Source: Flavobacterium sp. GSB-24
GTDB lineage: Bacteria; Bacteroidota; Bacteroidia; Flavobacteriales; Flavobacteriaceae
Reading direction: 5' to 3'
Length of the DNA: 64,000 bases
Assembly: GCF_027924665.1 (NCBI RefSeq)
Contig: NZ_AP027043.1
Coordinates: 1,488,001-1,552,000 of the forward strand
The stretch's first letter is position 1. Each line of letters begins with the position of its first letter. Made by a program: the position numbers and the translations under genes. Under the pieces are notes generated by a model that was not told the origin of the DNA, searched no databases, and saw nothing but the letters and a program-made list of their open reading frames with translations. Positions 43,684 through 53,068 of this stretch are shown in pieces.

Positions 43684-44449
43684 TATAAAACCAAAAATAA
43701 CTTTAGTCGGTGCAGGTCCGGGCGATCCTGATCTACTTACGCTCAAAGCTGTAAAAGCATTGGCTGAAGCCAACGTGGTTTTATATGACGCTTTGGCCAA
43801 TGAAGAAATTCTGGATTACGCACCTAAAAATGCTATCCGAATTTTTGTTGGAAAAAGAATCGGAAATCATGCCTATACGCAAGATCAAATCAATCAATTA
43901 ATTGTTGATAATGCTTTGACATACGGAAACGTAGTTCGATTAAAAGGTGGAGATCCGTTTATTTTTGGAAGAGGTGGTGAAGAAGTGGAATTTGCAGAAA
44001 GTTTCGGAATTGAAACTATCGTAGTTCCTGGAATTTCATCTGTAGTGGCAGTTCCTGCAAGTCAGGGAATTTCAATTACAAAACGCGGCGTTTCAGAAAG
44101 CTTTTGGGCCATTACTGGAACAACTTCAGATAGAAAATTATCTGCAGATGTTGCTTTGGCAGCTCAATCTTCTGCAACAGTTGTAATCTTGATGGGAATG
44201 CACAAATTACCTCAAATTATCGATTTGTTTCAAAAAGAAAATAAAGGAAATTTACCAGTTGCAATCATCCAAAACGGAACAACAGCAGAAGAAAAAGTTG
44301 GCGTAGGAACAGTTGATTCGATTTTAGAAGTTGTAAAACAAAAAGAATTAGGTTCACCAGCAATTATTGTTCTTGGAGAAGTTGTCCGCGAAAGCAACAA
44401 ATTAAAAGGATTTTACGAAGAATTTCTATCAAAAGAAATCACAAGATAA
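43676..44449 (+). CDS. cobA: Uroporphyrinogen-III C-methyltransferase
   Basis: This 257-residue SAM-dependent methyltransferase makes precorrin-2, the first step toward siroheme. Family motifs: VGAGPGDPDLLTLKAVKAL at the N-terminus, VRLKGGDPFIFGRGGEE, VPGISSVVAVPASQGI and TVVILMGMHKL. It is the single-domain form, without the CysG dehydrogenase part, which is a separate gene downstream. Its start overlaps the sulfite reductase gene by 8 nt, suggesting coupled translation; the product provides the reductase's cofactor. Confidence 0.96.
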   Translation: MLNIKPKITLVGAGPGDPDLLTLKAVKALAEANVVLYDALANEEILDYAPKNAIRIFVGKRIGNHAYTQDQINQLIVDNALTYGNVVRLKGGDPFIFGRGGEEVEFAESFGIETIVVPGISSVVAVPASQGISITKRGVSESFWAITGTTSDRKLSADVALAAQSSATVVILMGMHKLPQIIDLFQKENKGNLPVAIIQNGTTAEEKVGVGTVDSILEVVKQKELGSPAIIVLGEVVRESNKLKGFYEEFLSKEITR

Positions 44450-44507
44450 AATTTCGCAGGAATCAACATTGGAGCATCCGTTTTTAACCGAATGTACGTG
44501 AAGAGAT

Positions 44508-44590
44508 TGTTCCGTTAGGAACATTTCATCGGTAGAATAAAAAATGTTCCCAATAAAATGTTCTATTAGGAACATCTGATTGGTAAATCA
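44508..44590. repeat. Tandem TGTTCC-GGAACA repeat units
   Basis: Two units 51 nt apart each start with a 16-nt palindrome (TGTTCCGTTAGGAACA at 44508, TGTTCTATTAGGAACA at 44559), followed by a related tail containing ATCGGTAGAA or ATTGGTAAA. The spacer between cobA and the next gene holds nothing else. Confidence 0.7.
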
Positions 44591-44612
44591 TCTAATTTTG
44601 AATAGATGAAAA

Positions 44613-45203
44613 ATGATTAACATGGAACAAAACGAATTATATCCAATATTTCTAAAACTTCACAATCTGAATGTTTTAATTGTGGGCGGCGGAAATGTAG
44701 GTCTGGAAAAACTTTCTTTTTTGTTAAAATCGAGTCCAAATGCAAATGTTGAGGTTGTAGCGCCCGATTTTCATTTAGAAATTAAAATTTTAGCAGAAAA
44801 GCATCCATCAATTAAATTGACGGAAGCAAAGTTCAAAAAGAGAATGCTCAAAAAACGCCATATGGTAATCGCCTGTACAGATGATTTAAAGGTCAATAAA
44901 AGAGTGTACGATTTGTCTAGAAAGCGTTATTTAATTTGCAATATCGCCGATACGCCGGATTTATGTGATTATTATTTAGGAGGCATCGTTACGAAAGGAA
45001 ATGTGAAAATCGCCATTTCGACCAATGGAAAATCGCCGACAACTGCCAAAAGGCTAAGAGAATTTTTCGAAGAAGTAATTCCCGACGATATTAATCAAAT
45101 GGTAGAAAACCTAAATGAATACAGGAGAACCTTAAAAGGCAATTTTGAAGAAAAAGTGAAGAAGATGAATGAAATCACCGCTTCACTCAAAAATAGAGAG
45201 TAA
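44613..45203 (+). CDS. Precorrin-2 dehydrogenase / sirohydrochlorin ferrochelatase (siroheme synthase, Met8/CysG N-terminal type)
   Basis: At 196 residues this completes siroheme synthesis: NAD-dependent oxidation of precorrin-2, then possibly iron insertion. Seen: the Rossmann start LNVLIVGGGNVGLEKLSFLL, VIACTDDLKVNKRVYD, and CNIADTPDLCDYYLGGIVTKGNVKIAISTNGKSPTTAKRLREFFEE, of which ISTNGKSPTTAKRLRE is characteristic of the family. The C-terminal helical part is short. ATG 44613 or 44622 could be the start. It works with CobA to supply siroheme to the reductase. Confidence 0.92.
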   Translation: MINMEQNELYPIFLKLHNLNVLIVGGGNVGLEKLSFLLKSSPNANVEVVAPDFHLEIKILAEKHPSIKLTEAKFKKRMLKKRHMVIACTDDLKVNKRVYDLSRKRYLICNIADTPDLCDYYLGGIVTKGNVKIAISTNGKSPTTAKRLREFFEEVIPDDINQMVENLNEYRRTLKGNFEEKVKKMNEITASLKNRE

Positions 45204-45298
45204 AAATATCGCTTAGAAATGAATGATAAAAATCATTGTCAGTAGAATAAATTATTCGTTTCTTTGCACTATTAAGAATGATTATAAACAACAACATA

Positions 45299-46351
45299 AT
45301 GATTAAAACAGATATACTTATAATTGGAGCAGGCCCAACAGGTTTATTTGCCGTATTCGAGGCAGGATTATTAAAATTAAAATGCCATATATTAGATGCT
45401 CTGCCTCAACCAGGAGGACAGCTTTCAGAATTATATCCAAAGAAACCAATTTATGATATCCCAGGATTTCCAGAAGTTTTAGCTGGAGATTTAGTGGATG
45501 GATTAATGGAGCAGATTAAACAGTTTGAGCCAGGTTTTACATTAGGTGAGCGTGCAGAAACAATCGAAAAACAAGAAGACGGAAGTTTCATTGTAACGTC
45601 AAACAAAGGAACTAAATTTCACGCGCCAGTTATAGCAATCGCAGGAGGTTTAGGAAGTTTTGAGCCTCGTAAACCACTTATTGAAGATATCGAGTTTTAT
45701 GAAGATAAAGGAGTTAAATACTTCATCAAAAATCCAGAGAAATTCAGAGATAAAAGAGTAGTAATTGCAGGAGGAGGAGATTCAGCACTAGACTGGAGTA
45801 TTTTCTTGGCAAATGTAGCTTCAGAAGTAACTTTAATTCACAGAAGAAACGAATTTAGAGGAGCTTTAGATTCTGTAGAAAAAGTACAGGAATTAAAATC
45901 AGCTGGGAAAATTAAATTAATCACTCCTGCAGAAGTTATCGGAATCAACGGTGCTGAGCATGTTGAGTCATTAGATATCGAAGAAAACGGAGCACACCGT
46001 AAAATCGAGTGTGATTATTTCATTCCACTTTTCGGATTAACTCCAAAATTAGGTCCAATTGGAGACTGGGGATTAGAAATCGAAAAAAATGCAATCAAAG
46101 TAAACAATGCACTAGATTACCAAACGAATATCCCGGGAATCTTCGCCATTGGAGACGTAAATACATACCCAGGAAAACTAAAACTAATCCTTTGCGGATT
46201 CCACGAAGCAACTTTAATGTGTCAAGCTGCTTACGGAATCATCAATCCAGGTAAAAAGTATGTATTAAAATATACAACAGTTTCTGGTGTAGACGGTTTC
46301 GACGGAACTCGTAAAGAAGCTCCAAAAGCAGTTGTTAAGGCAATAGTTTAA
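45299..46351 (+). CDS. Ferredoxin-NADP reductase, thioredoxin-reductase-like type
   Basis: The start was set at 45299 (350 residues, MIKTDILIIGAGPTGLFAVF); an in-frame ATG seven codons earlier is less likely. Two Rossmann motifs are present: GAGPTG for FAD and IAGGGDSALDWS for NADP. The CxxC redox centre of thioredoxin reductase is absent, and IPGIFAIGDVNTYPGKLKLI near the C-terminus is the FAD-binding end. This pattern fits the YumC-type ferredoxin/flavodoxin-NADP reductase. Its place at the end of the sulfate cluster suggests it supplies electrons to sulfite reductase. A TGATaaaaATCA palindrome lies upstream (about 45224). Confidence 0.9.
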   Translation: MIKTDILIIGAGPTGLFAVFEAGLLKLKCHILDALPQPGGQLSELYPKKPIYDIPGFPEVLAGDLVDGLMEQIKQFEPGFTLGERAETIEKQEDGSFIVTSNKGTKFHAPVIAIAGGLGSFEPRKPLIEDIEFYEDKGVKYFIKNPEKFRDKRVVIAGGGDSALDWSIFLANVASEVTLIHRRNEFRGALDSVEKVQELKSAGKIKLITPAEVIGINGAEHVESLDIEENGAHRKIECDYFIPLFGLTPKLGPIGDWGLEIEKNAIKVNNALDYQTNIPGIFAIGDVNTYPGKLKLILCGFHEATLMCQAAYGIINPGKKYVLKYTTVSGVDGFDGTRKEAPKAVVKAIV

Positions 46352-46361
46352 TCGAAAGTGC

Positions 46362-46389
46362 TGATCCCGTCCCGAAATTTCGGGATCGG
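46362..46389. repeat. CCCGAAATTTCGGG palindrome
   Basis: TCCCGAAATTTCGGGA is embedded in a repeat of GATCCCG/CGGGATC. A sister palindrome, CCCGATAGCTATCGGG, lies at 56764-56779. Both are short REP-like units in spacers after a stop codon. Confidence 0.55.
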
Positions 46390-46424
46390 GACTAAGGGAC
46401 TAAGGCGCTAAGGTTTTTATATAC

Positions 46425-46455
46425 AAAGCTCAAACTTTTAGTTTGAGCTTTTTTA
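46425..46455 (+). terminator. Terminator of the ferredoxin-NADP reductase gene
   Basis: The 11-bp stem AAAGCTCAAAC/GTTTGAGCTTT has a TTTTA loop and a T-tract. Confidence 0.88.
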
Positions 46456-46456
46456 A

Positions 46457-46605
46457 TTAATCCCAGAGGGATGAAATATTTATAGAAAAGAATTATTCGT
46501 TTGCAAAAGAGCTCCAGCGGAGCGAAATATATGTCGCTTCTCTGGAGCTTTTGTTGAGTTGGTAAATTGTTTTCTATAAATATTGCGCTCCTCTGGAGCT
46601 CGATT
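46457..46605. repeat. Palindrome cluster of the CCAGCGGAGC / CCAGAGGG type
   Basis: Four short palindromes (ATCCCAGAGGGAT, GAGCTCCAGCGGAGC, CGCTTCTCTGGAGC, GCGCTCCTCTGGAGCTC) are separated by inverted copies of ATATTTATAGAAAA and TTTTCTATAAATAT. No reading frame. Similar clusters are common in Bacteroidetes spacers. Confidence 0.65.
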
Positions 46606-46680
46606 GTTTAAATTAAAAATCCTAAAAGAAAAACTTAGAACCTTAGCGACTTAGCCTCTCAGAACCTTAGAAAAAAACAT

Positions 46681-46711
46681 TTGCAAATCGAAAGCCTATT
46701 TCATACCTTTG
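46681..46711 (+). promoter_or_regulatory. Promoter of the metH operon
   Basis: TTG at 46681-46683, 20 nt, then TACCTTTG at 46704-46711, a full consensus match, 24 nt before the SAM-I riboswitch. Confidence 0.75.
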
Positions 46712-46734
46712 CACTGTTCTTAAAATTACTGTTA

Positions 46735-46847
46735 GTTATCACGAAAGGCGGAGGGATAGACCCAATGAAACCTTAGCAACCCTTTATCATAAAGAAGGTG
46801 CTAAATTCTACTTTATACGACATTTTCCAGTATTAAAGATAGATAAC
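46735..46847 (+). promoter_or_regulatory. SAM-I riboswitch (S-box) upstream of split metH
   Basis: The P1 stem GTTATC/GATAAC closes the element. Conserved blocks are GGAGGGATAGACCCAATGAA, CCTTAGCAACCC, AAGAAGGTGCTAAATTCTAC and AAAGATAGATAAC. The 5' part aligns with the copy before metX. The expression platform is not obvious; the 300-nt leader that follows contains a repeat element. Confidence 0.93.
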
Positions 46848-46954
46848 ACAAATACATAACTCGTATTTCTCAAACTTTTCCTGACAACTTACAATAATTA
46901 CTGAAACAGATTCTGTATCAGGAGCGAATCATTGGTGCATTTTTGCAGTCAATA

Positions 46955-47027
46955 GTTCCCGCTGTACACAAATATCTTTTATTCTGAACTCCAGAATAAA
47001 AGGATATTTGCTTCCATCGGGGCTAAT
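46955..47027. repeat. Structured Bacteroidetes repeat element, copy 1 (inverted relative to copy 3)
   Basis: The core is TTCCCGCTGTAC, then a 16-bp hairpin AAATATCTTTTATTCT/AGAATAAAAGGATATTT (one bulged G), then GCTTCCATCGGGGCTAA. The reverse complement of 58521-58594 has the same order: TCCCGCT, ATATCTTTTAT hairpin ATAAAAGGATA, CGCTTCTATCGGGGCTAA. The flanks are conserved while the hairpin tip varies. It lies in the metH leader between the SAM-I riboswitch and the start codon. Confidence 0.65.
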
Positions 47028-47152
47028 TAGCATGCAATATTGCACTTTTGGAATTAGTGTGAAAAAAATATCGAAGGTTAAACTTCACAATCATAATAAA
47101 AAAACTTAGCATCTTAGAACCTCAGTATCTTAGAAGCTAAAGAAAAAAAGAT

Positions 47153-48157
47153 ATGGCAATTACGATACAAGAAGCAATAAAGAAAAATATCCTAATCCTT
47201 GACGGAGCAATGGGAACAATGTTGCAGCGCTATAATTTCTCCGAAGAAGATTTTAGAGGAGAGCGTTTCAAAGATTTTCCACATCCATTAAAAGGAAACA
47301 ACGATTTATTATCCTTAACACAACCACAGGCGATCCGCGATGTGCACGCCGCTTATTTTGAAGCTGGTGCAGATATCGTAGAAACCAATACCTTTTCAGG
47401 AACGACAATCGGTATGGCCGATTATCATATGGAAGATTTGGTTTACGAGCTAAACTACGAATCGGCAAAAATCGCAAGACAAGTAGCCGATGAGTTTACC
47501 GCAAAAAATCCAGAGAAACCACGTTTTGTAGCTGGTTCAATCGGACCAACAAACCGTACGGCAAGTATGTCACCAGACGTAAACGATCCAGGTTACAGAG
47601 CCGTAACGTTCGACGATTTGCGAATTGCTTACAAACAACAAGTTGAAGCTTTAATGGATGGGGGATGCGATTTACTTTTAGTAGAAACGATTTTTGATAC
47701 CTTAAATGCTAAAGCAGCACTTTTTGCAATCGAAGAAGTAAAAGAAGAACGTAATCTAGATATTCCAATCATGGTTTCAGGAACAATTACGGATGCTTCA
47801 GGAAGGACACTTTCTGGACAGACAGTTGAAGCGTTTTTGATTTCAGTTTCGCATATTCCGTTATTGAGTGTAGGATTCAATTGCGCTTTAGGAGCCGATT
47901 TGTTGAAACCGTATTTGAAAACATTAGCACATAATACAAGTTTTAATGTTTCGGCACATCCAAATGCAGGATTGCCAAACGCATTCGGACAATACGATGA
48001 AACGCCAGAACAAACGCAAGCTTTTATAAAAGAATATTTAGAGGACAATTTGATTAATATCATTGGAGGTTGCTGTGGAACAACTCCAGATCATATTAGA
48101 TTAATGGCTGAGGTTGCGAAGGATTATAAGCCAAGAGTGGCGCCGGTTATTGCCTAA
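47153..48157 (+). CDS. metH: Methionine synthase, homocysteine-binding module (split MetH, N-terminal part)
   Basis: This 334-residue protein equals the first module of cobalamin-dependent methionine synthase. Seen: [52 protein letters not shown], and the zinc ligands Cys in VGFNCALGA and the Cys pair in [11 protein letters not shown]. The frame ends cleanly after the module, and the rest of MetH is encoded at 49140, so this is a gene split at a domain border rather than a frameshift. A SAM-I riboswitch and long leader precede it. Confidence 0.94.
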   Translation: MAITIQEAIKKNILILDGAMGTMLQRYNFSEEDFRGERFKDFPHPLKGNNDLLSLTQPQAIRDVHAAYFEAGADIVETNTFSGTTIGMADYHMEDLVYELNYESAKIARQVADEFTAKNPEKPRFVAGSIGPTNRTASMSPDVNDPGYRAVTFDDLRIAYKQQVEALMDGGCDLLLVETIFDTLNAKAALFAIEEVKEERNLDIPIMVSGTITDASGRTLSGQTVEAFLISVSHIPLLSVGFNCALGADLLKPYLKTLAHNTSFNVSAHPNAGLPNAFGQYDETPEQTQAFIKEYLEDNLINIIGGCCGTTPDHIRLMAEVAKDYKPRVAPVIA

Positions 48158-48242
48158 AGTTTCGCTCCTGCAAGGTTTTTAAAACCTTGTAGGTATTGAT
48201 TGCAATAACTACTTTCAATTACTACGAGAAAATAATTAATTT

Positions 48243-48905
48243 ATGAATGAAGGAAAATTTGAAATTGAAAGTGCTGAATGTGAGCTTTTTGTGTGTAGTT
48301 TTCAATGTATAAATGATTTTAGAATTTCGTTTAGGGAAAAGTTTGAATACATAGTTGCATTTCATGCGACTAATCTGAGTAATCAAGAATTTAAATATAT
48401 TCAAAAAGAGGGACTCAAGGTAGCTTCAAAAGAATTGCTAGAAAAAAAAGCTAAACACAGATTTATAATAAATGAGACTGAAGAATTATCTAATGAGATT
48501 GAGAAAAGTATAAGTGAATGGTTTTCTACGGATAACCCACATGAAAATAAATTTTATACAAAAAATGAAATAAATTTTGGATTGCTAAAAGAAGATTTAT
48601 TTGAACATTATCATTATTTGTTGTTCGGAGCAGAATCACTTTTACCAGTTGCCGATTATTTAAGGAAAAAATATCGTAAATCATTTAGACGAATATTAGT
48701 TGATTCAGGATTACACTATATTATAAAAGTTTTAATTCCTGTTGAAAAAACGAATGACGAATGGATTGATTGTATTTACGATTTCTTTAATGATCAAAAT
48801 TCGGAAGTTCCTTTAGTTTATAATTACGATTTGCCAAGGGAAAATATTTTGAATATAGAAAAAGTAAATAGACCAATTGACAGACAAAATTTGATTTTAA
48901 TATAA
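48243..48905 (+). CDS. Protein of unknown function, cargo between metH halves
   Basis: The 220-residue product is soluble, with no signal peptide. YIVAFHATNLSNQEFKYIQKEGLKVAS (cited in part: FHATNLSNQEFKYIQKEGL) resembles the first strand and helix of ADP-ribosyltransferase-like folds (Y-x-F-H-x-T ... I-x-x-x-G-L), a resemblance by eye only. Later segments include LLFGAESLLPVADYLRKKY and SGLHYIIKVLIPV. It has no relation to methionine synthesis. It is bounded by inverted repeats and lies in the same direction as the operon, so metF and the metH C-part must be read past it. Confidence 0.6.
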   Translation: MNEGKFEIESAECELFVCSFQCINDFRISFREKFEYIVAFHATNLSNQEFKYIQKEGLKVASKELLEKKAKHRFIINETEELSNEIEKSISEWFSTDNPHENKFYTKNEINFGLLKEDLFEHYHYLLFGAESLLPVADYLRKKYRKSFRRILVDSGLHYIIKVLIPVEKTNDEWIDCIYDFFNDQNSEVPLVYNYDLPRENILNIEKVNRPIDRQNLILI

Positions 48906-48935
48906 TTTTAAAGAAAAATCGTCTTACGAAACCGA

Positions 48936-49027
48936 GTTTGCGTGAGGGATAGTAGTGAAAAGCCCACAGCCTGACGAAGGAAGAGCGAGGACTTGTAACA
49001 AATAGCCCGGCCCAGAGGGACACGCCC
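48936..49027. repeat. Structured Bacteroidetes repeat element, copy 2 (divergent)
   Basis: CGTGAGGGATAGTAGTGAAA at the left and TTGTAACAAATAGCCCGGCC at the right, ending GGGACACGCC, with CGTG/CACG pairing the outer ends. GATAG-x-AG-x-G and ATAGC-C/G are shared with copy 3 (GATAGAAGCGG, CGGATAGCGGG). The interior is different. It follows the stop of the cargo ORF by about 30 nt and may end its transcript. Confidence 0.5.
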
Positions 49028-49139
49028 AAATTAATAAACATAAATACCTACTAAGTTTTTAAAACCTTGCAGGAAACAAAAGAGAATAAAAAAAACTCAG
49101 AATCTAAGCATCTTAGAATCTTAGTAACTTAAAAAGAAA

Positions 49140-51815
49140 ATGGCAGAAAAAAGAAGAGACCTTGTATTATCAGGATTAGAACCATTGATTATTACACCCG
49201 AAAGTGTTTTTGTAAACGTTGGGGAACGTACAAATGTAACTGGTTCAAGAAAATTCCTAAGATTAATCAAGGAAGAGAAATATGACGAGGCACTTGATAT
49301 TGCAAGACAGCAGGTAGAAGGAGGAGCACAAATCATCGATATTAATATGGATGAGGGAATGCTTGATGGCGTTACTGCAATGACTAAATTTTTGAATTTA
49401 ATTGCTGCAGAACCAGATATTTCGCGAGTGCCGATTATGATCGACAGTTCGAAATGGGAAATCATCGAAGCAGGTCTTAAAGTAGTACAAGGAAAAAGCG
49501 TTGTAAACTCGATTTCGTTAAAAGAAGGAGAAGAAGCTTTTATTCACCACGCGAGATTAATCAAACGTTACGGAGCGGCGGCGATTATCATGGCTTTTGA
49601 CGAAGTAGGTCAGGCGGATAATTACGATCGTAGAGTAGAGATTTGCCAGCGTTCGTATGATATTTTGGTGAACAAAGTAGGGTTTCCTCCGCAGGACATT
49701 ATTTTCGATTTGAATATTTTCCCAGTTGCAACGGGAATGGAAGAACATCGCTTAAATGCTTTGGATTTCTTTAGAGGAACAAAATGGGTTCGCGAGAATC
49801 TGCCTCATGCACATATTAGTGGTGGGGTGAGTAACGTTTCGTTTTCTTTTAGAGGAAATGATACCGTTCGTGAAGCGATGCACTCAGTGTTTTTATACCA
49901 CGCCATTAAAAATGGAATGACGATGGGAATCGTAAATCCCGAAATGTTGACGATTTATGATGATATTCCGAAAGACTTATTAGAACACGTTGAAGACGTA
50001 ATTTTAGATAGACGTGACGACGCTACAGAACGACTTTTAGATTTTGCAGAAAATGTAAAAGGTGAAGCAAAAAGCGATGAAAAAGTAGTTCAGGAATGGC
50101 GTTTTGGAACGGTTCAGGAACGTATTACACATTCATTGGTAAAAGGAATTGATGCTTTTATTGAGGAAGACGTTGAAGAAGCCCGTTTGGCAGCAGCAAA
50201 ACCAATCGAAGTAATCGAGATCAATTTGATGACGGGAATGAACGTGGTTGGAGATTTATTTGGAAGCGGAAAAATGTTTCTCCCTCAGGTGGTAAAATCG
50301 GCTCGTGTAATGAAAAAAGCGGTTGCTTATTTATTGCCATTTATTGAAGCAAGCAAACAAGCTGGAGATAAACAAGGAAACGGAAAAATCCTAATGGCAA
50401 CTGTAAAAGGTGACGTTCACGATATTGGGAAAAACATCGTTTCGGTAGTTTTGGCTTGTAACAATTACGAGATTGTAGATCTTGGTGTTATGGTGCCTCC
50501 GGAAAAAATTATTGCAGCGGCGATTGAGCATAATGTAGACATTATCGGCTTAAGCGGACTGATTACACCTTCGCTTGACGAAATGGTGTATCTAGCCAAA
50601 GAATTAGACAAACAAGATATTAAAATCCCGATTATGATTGGCGGGGCAACAACTTCGCGAGCGCATACTGCCGTGAAAATTGCGCCTCAGTACAGAGAAA
50701 CGGTAATTCACGTAAACGATGCTTCGCGTGCTGTTACGGTTGCAGGAAACCTGTTAGATCATAACCGAAAAATATATGCGGCAGATATTCGTGCAGAGTA
50801 CGATTCTTTTAGAGAAACATTTTTAAATCGTTCAAGAGATAAAAATTTCCTCACGATTGAAGATGCCCGTAAAAACAAATTACAATTGGATTGGTCTGAA
50901 TACACACCGACTAAACCAAAAGTAATTGGAGCACAAACCATTGAAATAGAACTTGATGTTTTGGTTCCGTATATCGACTGGACACCATTTTTTCAAACTT
51001 GGGAATTGTACGGAAAATATCCTGCGATTTTAACCGATGAGGTTGTGGGCGAACAAGCAACATCTGTGTTTAACGATGCTCAGGCGATGTTGAAGGTGAT
51101 TTTAGAAGAGAAAAAACTAAAAGCAAAAGGTATCTACGGAATTTTTCCTGCGAATCAGGTGGATGATGACGATATCGAATTACGTGACGAAAACGGAAAA
51201 GTTTTAGATAAATTCTTAACGCTTCGCCAGCAGTCACAAAAAACAAAAGGCGCTCCAAACATCGCTTTAGCCGATTTTATTTTGCCAAAAGAAAGCGGAA
51301 TTGAAGATTATATGGGAGCTTTCTGTGTAACCACTGGTTTTGGCGTTGACGAATGGGCTGCGGAATATGAAAAGAATTTAGACGATTATAACTCGATTAT
51401 GGTAAAAGCACTTGCCGATCGTTTTGCTGAGGCTTTCGCCGAATATCTTCACGAAAGAGTACGTAAAGATTTTTGGGGTTATGATAAAGAAGAATCTTTA
51501 ACCAACGAAGAATTAATTAAAGAAAATTATAAAGGAATTCGTCCTGCGCCAGGTTATCCGGCTTGTCCCGATCACTTGGAAAAACCAACGATTTGGAAGC
51601 TTTTAAATGTAGCTGAAGAAATTGGAGTGACGCTTACAGAAAGCATGGCGATGTGGCCGGCTTCATCGGTTTCGGGATATTATTTCGGAAACCCAAAAAG
51701 CCGATATTTCGGACTAGGGAAAATAAAAGAAGATCAGGTAGTAGATTACGCCAAACGACGAAACGTTCCAACAGATTATGCCATGAAATGGTTAAATCCT
51801 AATATTGCAGATTAA
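49140..51815 (+). CDS. metH: Methionine synthase, folate, cobalamin and reactivation modules (split MetH, C-terminal part)
   Basis: At 891 residues this carries the remaining MetH modules. Methyltetrahydrofolate module (about 1-310): [48 protein letters not shown]. Cobalamin module: a four-helix cap, then [20 protein letters not shown] with the Co-ligating His, [24 protein letters not shown]. Reactivation module: [50 protein letters not shown]. Together with the homocysteine module at 47153 it forms the B12 enzyme. The intervening cargo ORF separates the two by 980 nt. Confidence 0.96.
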   Translation: MAEKRRDLVLSGLEPLIITPESVFVNVGERTNVTGSRKFLRLIKEEKYDEALDIARQQVEGGAQIIDINMDEGMLDGVTAMTKFLNLIAAEPDISRVPIMIDSSKWEIIEAGLKVVQGKSVVNSISLKEGEEAFIHHARLIKRYGAAAIIMAFDEVGQADNYDRRVEICQRSYDILVNKVGFPPQDIIFDLNIFPVATGMEEHRLNALDFFRGTKWVRENLPHAHISGGVSNVSFSFRGNDTVREAMHSVFLYHAIKNGMTMGIVNPEMLTIYDDIPKDLLEHVEDVILDRRDDATERLLDFAENVKGEAKSDEKVVQEWRFGTVQERITHSLVKGIDAFIEEDVEEARLAAAKPIEVIEINLMTGMNVVGDLFGSGKMFLPQVVKSARVMKKAVAYLLPFIEASKQAGDKQGNGKILMATVKGDVHDIGKNIVSVVLACNNYEIVDLGVMVPPEKIIAAAIEHNVDIIGLSGLITPSLDEMVYLAKELDKQDIKIPIMIGGATTSRAHTAVKIAPQYRETVIHVNDASRAVTVAGNLLDHNRKIYAADIRAEYDSFRETFLNRSRDKNFLTIEDARKNKLQLDWSEYTPTKPKVIGAQTIEIELDVLVPYIDWTPFFQTWELYGKYPAILTDEVVGEQATSVFNDAQAMLKVILEEKKLKAKGIYGIFPANQVDDDDIELRDENGKVLDKFLTLRQQSQKTKGAPNIALADFILPKESGIEDYMGAFCVTTGFGVDEWAAEYEKNLDDYNSIMVKALADRFAEAFAEYLHERVRKDFWGYDKEESLTNEELIKENYKGIRPAPGYPACPDHLEKPTIWKLLNVAEEIGVTLTESMAMWPASSVSGYYFGNPKSRYFGLGKIKEDQVVDYAKRRNVPTDYAMKWLNPNIAD

Positions 51816-51831
51816 CGAAAGTTATTTTTGT

Positions 51832-51890
51832 TTCAGGTTTCAAGTTCTCTATAGCAACTTGAAACCTGAAACTTGAAACTTTGAAACAAC
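51832..51890. repeat. CTTGAAACCTGAAAC word repeat before metF
   Basis: An inverted pair (GTTTCAGGTTTCAAGTT and AACTTGAAACCTGAAAC) is followed by further copies of TTGAAACTTTGAAAC. It belongs to the same family as the cysD/cysN leader repeats and could also act as a hairpin after metH. Confidence 0.6.
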
Positions 51891-51977
51891 AAATAAAATG
51901 ATTTAAGTTTTTGATTTCAGATTTTTTACACGAACTAAAAACTCAAAACACTTAACTCATAACCCATAACTTAAAAA

Positions 51978-52934
51978 ATGAAAGTAACAGAGCATATAGA
52001 AAACGCCAAAGGAAAAACATTATTCTCATTTGAAATTATTCCACCTCAAAAGGGGAAAAGCATTCAGGAATTGTATGATAATATCGATCCTTTAATGGAG
52101 TTTAAACCGCCGTTTATTGATGTAACAACTTCTCGCGAAGAGTATATTTACATTGATCGCGGTAACGGACTTTTGGATAAAAAACTAACTCGTATGCGTC
52201 CAGGTACGCTTGGAATTTGCGCTTCTATTAAACATAAATACAATGTAGATACGGTTCCACATTTGCTTTGCGGCGGATTTACGCAGGAAGAAACCGAGTA
52301 TATGCTGGTTGATTGTCATTATTTGGGAATCAACAATGTAATGGCGCTTCGCGGAGATGCCATGAAAGATGAGCAGTCTTTTACGCCAAAAGCGGGAGGA
52401 AATCATTATGCAATCGATTTGGTTCGACAAATTAATGATTTGAATTGCGGAAAATATCTTCATGAAGTAATGGATGTTGATAATAAAGCCGATTTTTGTA
52501 TTGGAGTTGCAGGTTATCCTGAAAAGCATTTAGAATCACCATCATTACAATCAGATTTAAAAAGATTAAAAGAAAAAGTAGATGCAGGAGCAGATTATGT
52601 GGTAACGCAAATGTTTTTTGACAACTCGAAATATTTTGCCTTTGTAGAAAAAGCAAGAGAAATGGGCATCACAATTCCGATTATTCCTGGAATTAAGCCT
52701 ATTGCTGTTCAAAGACATTTACAGGTTTTACCGCAGATTTTCAGAATTGATCTTCCAGAAGATTTGATCGATGCTGTAGATAAATGCAAGAATAATGCTG
52801 AAATCAAACAAGTCGGAATCGAGTGGGCAATTCAGCAGTCATTAGAATTAAAAGCAGCGGGAGTTCCGTTTTTGCATTATTATTCAATGGGAAAATCTGA
52901 GAATATCCGCCAGATAGCGAGTCAGGTTTTTTAA
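51978..52934 (+). CDS. metF: Methylenetetrahydrofolate reductase
   Basis: At 318 residues this FAD enzyme makes 5-methyl-tetrahydrofolate, the methyl donor of MetH and MetE. Seen: FSFEIIPPQKGKSIQELYDN with the catalytic Glu, DVTTSREEYIYIDRGNGL, NNVMALRGDAMKD and the TQMFFDNSKYFAFVEKARE segment. Slightly longer than the 296-residue E. coli enzyme. It is third in the metH operon order and ends 5 nt before an inverted repeat. Confidence 0.96.
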   Translation: MKVTEHIENAKGKTLFSFEIIPPQKGKSIQELYDNIDPLMEFKPPFIDVTTSREEYIYIDRGNGLLDKKLTRMRPGTLGICASIKHKYNVDTVPHLLCGGFTQEETEYMLVDCHYLGINNVMALRGDAMKDEQSFTPKAGGNHYAIDLVRQINDLNCGKYLHEVMDVDNKADFCIGVAGYPEKHLESPSLQSDLKRLKEKVDAGADYVVTQMFFDNSKYFAFVEKAREMGITIPIIPGIKPIAVQRHLQVLPQIFRIDLPEDLIDAVDKCKNNAEIKQVGIEWAIQQSLELKAAGVPFLHYYSMGKSENIRQIASQVF

Positions 52935-52939
52935 GGTTT

Positions 52940-53012
52940 TTGCGAGGAACGAAGCAATCTCAAGTTGTTTAGCTTTTGTGCTTTTTTAATACGGTTGCTT
53001 CGTTCCTCGCAA
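52940..53012. repeat. TTGCGAGGAACGAAGCAA inverted repeat
   Basis: TTGCGAGGAACGAAGCAA (52940-52957) and its exact reverse complement (52995-53012) flank 37 nt. This unit is widely scattered in Bacteroidetes and other genomes as a REP-like element. Here it follows metF directly and may shape the transcript end. Confidence 0.75.
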
Positions 53013-53068
53013 TGACAAACAAGGCTTGGAATTTGGATTTTTTTTATTGGAATTTAACTTTAAAGATC

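Larger units (their letters stand above)
48167..49073. mobile_element. Inverted-repeat-bounded insertion between the metH halves
   Basis: The left end (48167-48193, CCTGCAAGG...CCTTGTAGG then TATT) and right end (49044-49073, AATACCTACTAAG...CCTTGCAGG) are mirror images over about 31 bases with few mismatches. Each is itself nearly palindromic, with GGTATT facing inward. Between them lie an unrelated ORF and a structured repeat. A miniature with the same end design lies at 12828-12919. No transposase is present. Movement is inferred; a clear target duplication is not visible. Confidence 0.5.

Noticed and set aside
47153..51815. metH as a frameshifted or interrupted pseudogene
   Set aside because: The break falls exactly between the homocysteine and folate modules; both genes have intact starts, stops and all catalytic residues, so it is a two-gene arrangement with an insertion in the spacer.
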